DNA of 64,000 bases, taken from the NCBI RefSeq assembly GCF_016097555.1, contig NC_054704.1:32686554-32750553 (forward strand), in the 5' to 3' direction. Of this stretch, positions 39,801-51,700 are shown piece after piece. The translations under genes and the position numbers were made by a program. Source of the stretch: Gigantopelta aegis. Lineage: Eukaryota > Mollusca > Gastropoda > Neomphalida > Peltospiridae. The notes beneath the pieces were generated by a model. It made no database searches, was not told the origin of the DNA, and saw only the letters and a program-made list of their open reading frames with translations. Each line of letters begins with the position of its first letter. Position 1 is the first letter of the stretch.

Positions 39801-41234
39801 AATCTCGGGTTAGTGGATGTAGTTACTACATATAACTTCCTAACAATACACTAGTAAATTTGTTTTATTTGTTTAAAATACCACAAACATTTTGTTTAGG
39901 GCATCAAAGAGTGCATTTATCTTTATGGCGATATGAATGATGAAACCGCGAGTTTGGTATCGCACTACTTGACTCATCCGAGCCTGAGGTACACATGATC
40001 TGCAGTGCCTACCCATAAAGTGGGTGAAACTCGGTCACCAAGCCTAATGGTGCATTCGGTCTTAATACTGAAATGAAAAATCGTCTCATTGCCTCAGGTG
40101 GATACACGAACTCAGTACCCACTAACGTTGGATACTAGTATTACAAATTCACTAAACTACCGAGTACCGAGGCCTGTATGTGAGTTTTGTTTTCTTTCAT
40201 AAGTATACAATTTATCGGTAAGAAAACATGACACAAGGTGTTTGTAGGTAATTTTTTAAAATTTATTATTACATTTTAAAGGTAAACAATTTTGATCTCC
40301 ACAAAAAAAGAGTACTTTTTTTCTATCCTAAGTAATATAAAATTCGACAGAATGGCCTAAATTATTTCAAAGCAATTCAGAACATTTTGCATTTAAAGCT
40401 GTGATCTAAAATGAGACAATTATTAGAATATAAGGTATGCATGACCATGTCACACACATTCTAATTTTAAGCCAGGTTGTAATTCAGTAAAAATACGAAA
40501 CTAAGATGACACTTTTCAGGACTTGACCCCGCGGAGCCCTATTACCAGAACACCGACATCCGCGTGCGCCTTGACCCGAGTGACGCGCTTTTCGTCGACG
40601 TCATACACACAGACGGACAGAGCATTCTTAAACTAGGTGAGATTTGTTACACACTAATAGAGCTAGTGAGTCGTACTGATTTTACGAAACGAGTGTCAGT
40701 ATTATTGTATTGTTCAAGCGAGAGCGAGGGTAATACATGAATCCTGACATGAGTTTCGTAAAATCAGTACTCTGTACTTGGTAACTATTATCCTGTTCAA
40801 TTATTTAGACCCAAAGTTTTTTGCAAATGTTACGTTTATTTCCTATTCGATATTTGTTTTCTTTGCATTTACATGAAAACAAACCCAAACCCCGACAGGT
40901 TTTATATACAAATCATCATATAAAATGCACGAAGTTGACTTAATTCCACTTTTTAAAAATCTCTGTGTGTTTTGAATGCACGTTACTTCTCCTATAAATA
41001 ACTAAGGTCATTTGCATATCAAAAGCATCATTCTACAGTGCGTTTCAAACTAATGTTCGGTTCTATCGTCCTATCCGCACAAATCGTAGTATGGCCTATA
41101 TTTAAGAAAATATCTGTAAACATAAAGCAGGCGCGGATTCAGGTGGGGAGTTCAAGTGACAAAACCTCAGTTTGAAAAAAAAAATGTATTAAATATTATA
41201 ATTATATTGTGGAATACACAAGCGCGCGCGCTGA

Positions 41235-41323
<89 letters not shown>

Positions 41324-42281
41324 CGTCATTTATGTAACGACGCACTCAACATATTTTAATCTATGGTTATATGGTTATAGGGAGAGAGAGAGAAGAATAT
41401 AGTATGCATGCGATAGGTGGAAGTGTGATCCTCTGCACAACCCCAACCTCACTTAAGGCTTCTTTTGTATATGGAGCGAGACGTAGCTCAGAGGTAAAGC
41501 GTTCGCTCATGGTAGGTCGACTGATCGATCCCACATGGTGGACCCATTGGGTTGTGTCTAGTTCCAGCCTGTGCACCACAACTGATGTATAAAGGCTGTG
41601 GTATGTGTGTGTCATACTAGTTATAATATGTAGATATTAAATAAAAAATTATTATCCTGTCCGCTTTCTTATACATAACACAGTCTGTAGCGAGTGTGTC
41701 CACCTAGAACATCGATATAGGCCTGGCACCGTCGTCTCATTGAGGCCACTAAACGCTGGAGAAAGTTCATGGGAATGCCTGTTTCGCAGATGCGTGGTTA
41801 GGATCTATGTGTCTTGGCGAGGGGTTGTCACGGGTGGTCGGCCGCTACGGAGATGGTTGACCTGACCTGGTTGTTTTGTTGATATCGTTGCCATAATTGC
41901 CATATGGTGTTTCTGTGGACGTTAAATTGACGTACGACGTCACGCTGCGAGGTCCCAGATTCAGGCATCCCTACGACTCGCCATCTGTCATTTTTTATTG
42001 AGGCGTGGCATGACGAAAATGCATCAAACAGTTCACTAATGGTGTTTTTCTGACTTCTGGACTTCTGAAGGCTGCACAGAGTGGCAATGATTTGCAACTG
42101 AATGTCTGGCCTTTTATAGTGAACACTGGACAGAATTTCTCCCGAATATTCCATGTTTCTTGAACAAAGTATGCAATCGCTGCAACAACTGTTTGGCTGC
42201 ATTTCTGTGAGCTGTTTCATGCACATTTTCTCTGGTTTACATCCATAAATCCATTCACAAATTTATTACTTTTGCCTTTGA

Positions 42282-42321
<40 letters not shown>

Positions 42322-42422
42322 GTACTAGTATATATCTGTATGTGTATGTATGTATGTATGTATGTATGTATGTATGTATGTGTCTGTCTGTCTGCCTGTC
42401 TGTCTGTCTGTCTGTCTGCCTG

Positions 42423-42472
<50 letters not shown>

Positions 42473-45400
42473 AGTTTTTCTCTGTATGGCTGCATGTCTG
42501 TCTATATATCTGTCTGTCTGTGTCTGCCTATCTATCTATCTATCTATTTTTCTCTCTATGGCTGCCTGTCTGTCTATATATCTGTCTGTCTGTGTGTGTC
42601 TGCCTATATATCTATCTGTCTGTCTGTCTATCTATATATCTATCTATGTATGTATGGCTGTCTGTCTCTGTCTATCTATCTATCTATATATCTATCTATC
42701 TACCTATCTATCTATCTATCTATGTGTGGCTGTCTGTCTCTGTCTATATATATGTCTGTGTGTGAAAGTCCGTATAAAGCGGCCTTAATATAATTCTGTC
42801 CTCATCTGAAATATTCCTCGTTGCATCGTTGTAGGCTATGGAATGAAACAGACGTGTGGCCACGTGGACTACTTTCCTAACGGCGGTATGACTCAACCTG
42901 GATGTGACAAAGGACCCATTACTTCTATTAAACTGGAAGGTCTATATGATGGTTAGTGTTACATTACTGTGATAGCAGATTCCTCTGGGATCCACATGAC
43001 ACAATTATATTTGCAATTGTATTTACAGATTAAGGTGGATTTTTTAGAATCAAACAAGTGCTCTTAACATTTGAGTCATTATGACGCTTGAATCTAGATT
43101 TAGAATCTACACTATTATGGAACTTTAATAAAGGCTCTACTTTGATCTGATCTTGATCTTGAGCTTGAGCTTGATCTTGATCTTGATTTTGAGCTTGAAC
43201 TGCAAACCTGAGTCTGTAATACAATGCAGTGCAATATAATGTAATGTAGTCGTAGTCATAATAGTTGTAGTAATGATGATAGTGACGACGATGATGATAT
43301 TGATGATGCTAAACACGATGATGACAACAATAATGATGAACATGAAATTGTATTTAATGATAATAATGATAAGGACCATTGGAGAGTTAATTTAAGATAT
43401 TAATACCTTAAATTTTAAAACATGACAACTCCTACTCACCTATCATTTCAGGTGTTAAGAATTTCGTTGCATGCAGTCACCTGCGGTCTCACTACCTCTT
43501 CATCGAGTCCATCAACAGCCGGTGTTCCTTCGACGCGTATCAGTGCAACAGCTACGACGACTTCGAGGTGAAAACACAAACGATTTCATTTCTACGATTC
43601 GATTTCATTACACTAATTGCCAATACACTAAAATAGTTTTTATTTCGGTTTAGGCTTAATGCATCAAATAAAGTCCGTATTAACATACATTAAAAAGTAG
43701 TGTCATATAGTATATTTATTTGTAATTTTCAAAGAACACAAATGCACGCCATACAATGGCAAAGTCTATAATATAATTAAATATAATAGCGTCCGTAGAC
43801 AGCACATATATTTGTGTTACGTCACATTAGTCTGCGCGGTACAAAAGTCTGCGCATGTTAATTACGTTACATTACGTCTTGAGACAAGTGCTGGGGTATG
43901 TTTGTAAACAAACAACGTTAATTTAATTCACAAAACAATAGTTAAAACAACACATCTCGATTGTGAATATATGTATAAAACTAACTGATAACAATTTGAC
44001 TTAAAAAAGCCCTTTGAATTAATGCACTAAAAGTATACTTTTGCCAGCCTCGATTAACGTTTTTTTGTATCACCTGTCAACACGTGTCTGTCACCGCTGC
44101 AATGATCAACCTTGTATATCAACTTACACAAGTTTACATAGAACCTTTAATACATACGTTATTGTAATTTATGGAAGTATAAATGAAATGGATGTTTTAT
44201 TTTATCTGTTAAAGTGCTGTGCCAGACCATACACTAAAATTTGAAATTCCATAATTAAATGTTTCTTAACACAACCAATATGGCTGCCTAGGTAAAATAA
44301 AGCTTACAGCATGCCCCATATTTAAAGCTCCTGTATGCCGGAAACGAACACTATTTATGCTTATTTATTAAGGCGCGTGCGTGTGAGACACCTTACCACT
44401 GGATTACAACTTTTATTCTTGTTTTTGTTCTTTAGCTTTTTCGTGCAGGTAGGGGGGTTTGGGGATTGAAACCTACCCCCCCCTGCTCAAGGCGAAATTG
44501 TTTTCATATCCCCCCCCCCCAGACCCCCCGATTCTTCCACGGGCTGAATAGTGTAGTAATGCGGCGCTCGCGGTGTAATATTTTTGCCAGACACAACAAA
44601 TAATGCCTTATCAGTTTGAACTTGCAAAATTTTACGACGAACTCGACCCTGACAGATGATGATGAAAAATTTCCTGGCGACAACTTACCCCCTGTTTATA
44701 CGAATTAGTTAATAACAGACAACTTATGTTGAATAATGATAATAAATTTTGACATTGGCTTTTTTTTATACTGGCATTTTGTGTTATCCAAACTAAGGAG
44801 CATAAAACACTATTTATATTTATCTTATTTGCATAAACTAAATTAACCTGTAACAAACTATAATAGGAATTGTGTGTTGTCTAGAAGTTACGAAAAGTCG
44901 AACCTATTACCTATTTGTTGTTTCTGTTAACAGTAGCGACATACGTGGTTGTTTTGTTTGCTGCGCAGACTTAGGTGCCGTCATGCAGGCCAGTAAATAG
45001 AGGAGGGTGCCACTAAAAAGCGTTCATTACTTGAGTTTAAAACAAATTATTTAATTTTTTAACTTTCAGTAGTAACACGTTTATTGTTCCATTGTACTGT
45101 GGCAGTGAAACAAATATTTTTAAAGAAATATTTTAACTTTAAAATATAACACAAATGCTTAGGTGCGCCGACTTTAGTGCCACGAGTGTATATTTATTTT
45201 TGATGTTCAAAGTTCGGCAAATGTATGCCATGCAATGGTAAGGCTTGTGGACACATGGGATTTCACGCCGACAAAGTGAAACCCGCTAGAGGACTGAAGC
45301 ACGTGAAATACTTCCTCAAAACAAGTGGAGACGGACCTTTCTGTCGTGAGTGTTTTTCTAGTACGAGTTATTCTAAACATGGTCACCTCGCGGTGAGGCG

Positions 45401-45735
45401 GAGACAAGTTTTTGATAATAAGACAGATTTCTACTAAATTAATTTAAGAAAATTCCATGGTCTTACCTAGCTTACATTAACTAGGGAGCAACAATCAACA
45501 GAATCCTGACACAGTAATATAAGATCTTTCTTAGTTAGATCCCTGCATATATATAAAAGACCTTGGTATGTAAAAACGCATGTAAAAGACCCCTTTCTAC
45601 TAACAGAAAAATGTAGCGTTTGTTTTTCTAAAATTATATGCCAGTTACCAAATATATCTATAAATATGCTGTAGTGGTGTTAGTGGTGTCTTCAAACAAC
45701 AAACATTAACGTTTGTACTATCGGCCTATTATTAA

Positions 45736-45772
<37 letters not shown>

Positions 45773-48700
45773 ATACACGGTTTTTTTTATTGAGAGAATG
45801 TATTCTACATTTCAGGCTATCATTATAAAGTACAGCTGTCGTTTGGCAGTCAGTTTGGTGCACGGGCAGAGCGTGGCGACATGTTCGTCAATTTAATCGG
45901 GAAAACCGGCCAGACAGGAGAACTGACACTTAACAAAGAGTAGGTAACATTATAATGTATTTACTTCAATTCAGTACATTTCTAGTCTTGAAGATTACTT
46001 CAGTGATTTATGAAGGAAAATTACTGGTAAAAGTGGCCAAGCAATGTATGAAAAAACTATATAAAAAAGTTTAATTAGGAAATTTTAAATTTTTATATTA
46101 CCATTTCATAGTCTGTATAGGCCTATAAATACAGGGACGAGGGACCTGTGCCCCCCACTCGATGAAAAAAATACACGCCACTACTCTATTTACCGTAAAT
46201 AAAGATACAAATCTGGATTGCCCCCCTCCCCCCTCCCCCCCCCCCGATAGCGTTGCAGCGGGCCTGCACTAAGACATTTAATGCAATTAGCACTCACCTT
46301 AAGATAGGTATTTTTTCAGTGATATGTATATACAAAACTGCACACCATCTATGCATTTGTTATTCAGTCACATGTACGTGCAGCCGGGAATGTCATACAA
46401 CTTTGTAGTGACGTCAGTTAAAGATATTGGCGACATCACCAATGTCGAGTTCCGGTGGCATCACAATTCTGCTTTATTGAACCCGCTGAGCTGGAATCTC
46501 CTGAACTTCCGACATCCAAGGCTGTATCTAAACAAAGTAAACGTTGTCAACGGGCACACGTCTAACCAGTGAGTACAACATTTTGTTACATGCGCGATTT
46601 TCTAATACATCGCATACATGATTTTCATGTTCGTGCTATACGTGATCTTTGTTTTGTGCTATACGTGGTCTTTGTTTTGTGCTATACGTGATATTCGTGT
46701 TCGTGCTATACGTGATCTTCACGTTCGTGCTATACGTGATCTTCATGTCCGTGCTATACGTATATTCGTGTTCCTGCTATACGTGATCTTCACGTTCGTG
46801 CTATATGTGATCTTCACCTTCGTGCTATACGTGATGTGATCTTCATGTCCGTGCTATACGTGATATTAGTGTTCGTGCTATACGTGATCTTCACGTTCAT
46901 GCTATACGTGATCTTCATGTTCGTGCTATACGTGATCTTCACGTTCGTGCTATACGTGATCTTCATGTCCGTCCTATACATGATATTCGTGTTCATGCTA
47001 TACGTGATCTTCACGTTCGTGCTATACGTGATCTTCATGTTCGTGCTATACGTGATCTTCGTGTTCGTACTATACGTGATTTTCACGTTCATGCTATACG
47101 TGATCTTCATGTTCGTGCTATACGTGATATTCATGCCCGTACTATACGTGATATTCGTGTTCGTGCTATACGTGATCTTCATGTTCGTGCTATATATAAT
47201 CTTCATGTTCGTGCTGTATGTAATCTTCATGTTCGTGCTGTATGTAATCTTCATGTTCGTGCTGTATGTGATCTTCATGTCCGTGCTATACGTGATATTC
47301 GTGTTCGTGCTATACGCGATCTTCACGTTCGTGCTATACGTGATCTTCATGTTCGTGCTATACGTGATTTTCACGTTCGTGCTATACGTGATCTGCACGT
47401 TCATGCTATACGTGATCTGCACGTTCATGATATACGCGATCTCCATGTTCGTGCTATACGTGGTATTCGTGTTCGTGCTATACGTGATCTTCACGTTCGT
47501 GCTATACACTTCACGTTCGTTCTATACGTGATCTTCATGTCCGTGCTATACGTGATATTCATGTCCGTGCTTTACGTGATATTCGTGTTTGTGCTATACG
47601 TGATCTTCACGTTCGTGCTATACGTGATCTTCAGGTTCGTGCTATACGTGATATTCGTGTTCGTGCTATACGTGATCTTCACGTTCGTGCTATACGTGAT
47701 CTTCATGTTCGTGCTATACGTGATCTGCACGTTCGTACTATACGTGATCTTCATGTTCATGCTATACGTGATCTGCACGTTCGTGCTATACGTGATATTC
47801 GTGTTCGTGCTATACGTGATCTTCACCTTCGTTCTACACGTGATATTCATGTTCGTATTATATGTGATATTCGTGTTCGTGCTATATGTGATATTCGTGT
47901 TCGTGCTATACGTGATATTGATATTCGTACTATACGTGATCTTCTTTTTCGATCTATACGTGATATTCGTGTACGTGCTATATGTTCGTGCTATACTTGA
48001 TATTCATATTCGTGCTATACGTGATCTTCATGTTCGTGCTATTCGTGATATTCGTGTTCGTGCCATACGTGATATTTACGTTCGTGATATACGTGATCTT
48101 CGGTGTTCGTAGTATACGTAATCTGTGTTCGTGATGTATGTTATATACTCTTCAAAAGAAGAAACGCAAAACCACATTGTCGTAACATTTGGAGAATTGA
48201 TTTAATTATTGAATGGTGAGTCCGATAATTACCAAATGTTGCAGGATTGTTCACAATTCACTCTAGTCCATTGTGAGTAAGTGATAGGACACACCACCAA
48301 GGTCAAGGTCATCTGGAGTCAATACCGGGTGTGGCCTCCGCGTGTGTTGACAACTGCCTGGCACCGCCTGCCCATTGAAGCAACCAGAGTACGGATGACG
48401 TTCGGGGGATGGTGGCCCACTCGGTGCTATGCCAGCTCGGGCAGGGTCTCTGTGGTTGTCGCTGTCGGGAGGCGTCGGTCCAACTCGTCCCATAGATGCT
48501 CACTTGGGTTCAAATCCGGTGATACGATGGCCAAGGAATCTTAATGTGTTGTTCTGTAGGAAAGCCGTTGTGAGACGTGCTGTGTGAGGCCTGGCGTTTC
48601 ATGTTGGAACACTGCGTTGGCGTTGGCCATAACTGGAACGATGTGTGGCCGGAGGATCTGGTCAATGTAGTCCTGTGCATAGGTTGCCCTGCACGTGGAC

Positions 48701-51700
48701 CAGGTCAGTTTCAGTGTGTCGTGCTGCCCACACCATGACACTACCCCCGCCGAATCTGTCCACTTCCTGCACGCAGTTTGCCGCATAACGTTCACCACGA
48801 CGCCTATACACGCGACATCTTCCATCATGACGTCGGAGCAGAAATCGGGACTCGTCACTGAACCACACCTTTCTCCATCGCAGTTGAGGCCATTTCGTGA
48901 ATCTGGCACCACTGCAGTCGGATCGACGGTGTTGTGGTGTTAAGATGACACCTCGAACTGGACGTCTGGCACGAATTCCTACCTCACGTAGGCGGTTCCG
49001 TACGGTCTGGTCGGATATCCTGCGCAAACCTGGTATTGCTGCGGCTGTGGAGGTGGCTATACAATCGTTCCCGAAGGTGGCGTACCCGGATGTAGCGGTC
49101 GTGTTCGGGGGTAGTGACCCGTGGTCGACCGGATCTAGGGAGGTCACGTTCGTGCATGAATGTGAACTTCACAGTCTGGAGATGGTGCTTGGGGACACAT
49201 GGAATGCCCTGGCAACGGCCGCTCTGGATTCGCCTGCGTCTAGTCGGCCGATGGCATTGTTTCTCTGCGGTTCACTGAGACGTGGCATGTCCTGGATTGT
49301 CAACTGTCGGCCAGATACAGAGGCCAGGCAAGCTATAACACCCTGCACTTTTATACTGTCGTGTTCTGCACGTGCAGACAACGCACGTGCAGTGGTGACA
49401 TGATTTGCGCGTGGCTGCGTGCTATTACGTGGAACTTTATTTCAGTAGCTGCGTTTTTCGTGTAACCGTGGGAATGTGTTTGGGACTATGTGATCTTCAC
49501 AAAGTTCGGTAGGAAACTATACGTGAGTTCATTTGTACCCTTTTGCGTTTCTTTTTTTGATGAGTATATTTTTGTTTATGGCATACATATCTCCTTATAT
49601 TTTGCTCGTGTTCATTATATATTTGTTCGTGCTATACGTCATCTTTGTATTCGTGGTGTACGTGATTATCATGTTCGTGCTATATGTAATCTTCATGTTC
49701 GAGCTATATATAATCTTCATGTTCGTGGTGTATGTAATCTTCATGTTCGTGCTGTATGTGATTTTCATGTTCGTGCTGTATGTGATCTTCATGTTCGTGC
49801 TGTATGTGATTTTCATGTTCGTGCTGTATGTGATCTTCATGCTCGTGCTGTATGTGATCTTCATGCTCGTGCTGTATGTGATCTTCATGTTCGTGCTGTA
49901 TGTGATTTTCATGTTCGTGCTGTATGTGATTTTCATGTTCGGGCTGTATGTGATTTTCATGTTCGTGCTGTATGTGATTTTCATGTTCGTGCTGTATGTG
50001 ATCTTCATGTTCGTGCTGTATGTGATTTTCATGTTCGGGCTGTATGTGATCTTCATGTTCGTGCTGTATGTGATTTTCATGTTCGTGGTGTATGTGATCT
50101 TCATGTTCGTGCTGTATGTAATCTTCATGTTCATGCTGTATGTAATCTTCATGTTCGTGCTGTATGTTATCTTCATGTTGATGCTGTATGTAATCTTCAT
50201 GTTCGTGCTGTATGTGATCTTCATGTTCGTGCTATATATAGTCTTCATGTTCGTGCTGTATGTGATCTTCATGTTCGAACTATATATAATCTTCATGTTC
50301 GTGCTGTATGTGATCTTCATGTTCGTGCTATATATAATCTTCATGTTCGTGCTGTATGTAATCTTCACGTTCGTGCTGTATGTAATCTTCATGTTCGTGC
50401 TGTATGTGATCTTCATATTCGTGCTGTACGTGATCTTAATGTTCGTGCTGTATCTGATCTTCATGTTCGTGCTATACGTGATCTTCATGTTCGTGCTGTA
50501 CGTAATCTTCATGTTCGTACTGTATGTGATCTTCATGTTCGTGCTGTACGTAATCTTCATGTTCGTGCTGCATGTGATCTTCATGTCCGTGCTATATGTA
50601 ATATTCATATTTGTGCTGTATGTGATCTTCACGTTCGTGCTGTATGTAATCTTCATGTTCGTGCTGTATGTGATTTTCATGTTCGGGCTGTATGTGATCT
50701 TCATGTTCGTGCTGTATATACGTGTTCGTGGTTATGTGATCTTCATGTTCGTGCTGTATGTAATCTTCATGTTACGTGTAATCTTCATGTTCGTGCTGTA
50801 TGTTATCTTCATGTTGATGCTGTATGTAATCTTCATGTTCGTGCTGTATGTGATCTTCATGTTCGTGCTATATATAGTCTTCATGTTCGTGCTGTATGTG
50901 ATCTTCATGTTCGTACTATATATAATCTTCATGTTCGTGCTGTATGTGATCTTTTTGTTCGTGCTATATATAATCTTCATGTTCGTGCTGTATCATTATA
51001 TATTTGTTCGTGCTATACGTCATCTTTGTATTCGTGGTGTACGTGATTATCATGTTCGTGCTATATGTAATCTTCATGTTCGAGCTATATATAATCTTCA
51101 TGTTCGTGGTGTATGTAATATTCATGTTCGTGCTGTATGTGATTTTCATGTTCGTGCTGTATGTGATCTTCATGTTCGTGCTGTATGTGATTTTCATGTT
51201 CGGGCTGTATGTGATCTTCATGTTCGTGCTGTATGTGATTTTCATGTTTGTGGTGTATGTGATTTTCATGTCCGTGCTGTATGTAATCTTCATGTTCATG
51301 CTGTATGTAATCTTCATGTTCGTGCTGTATGTTATCTTCATGTTGATGCTGTATGTAATCTTCATGTTCGTGCTGTATGTGATCTTCATGTTCGTGCTAT
51401 ATATAGTCTTCATGTTCGTGCTGTATGTGATCTTCATGTTCGAACTATATATAATCTTCATGTTCGTGCTGTATGTGATCTTCATGTTCGTGCTATATAT
51501 AATCTTCATGTTCGTGCTGTATGTAATCTTCATGTTCGTGCTGTATGTAATCTTCATGTTCGTGCTGTATGTAATCTTCATATTTGTGCTGTATGTGATC
51601 TTCATGTTCGTGCTATATCTAATCTTCATGTTCGTGCTGTATGTAATCTTCATGTTCGTGCTGTATGTGATCTTCATGTTCGTGCTGTATATAATCTTCA

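Noticed and set aside
42340-42793. Three overlapping ~145-residue frames
   Set aside because: Tetranucleotide microsatellite translated in all plus frames.
48695-49403. Plus-strand frames of 82 and 168 residues
   Set aside because: Antisense shadows of the Tc1/mariner transposase remains.
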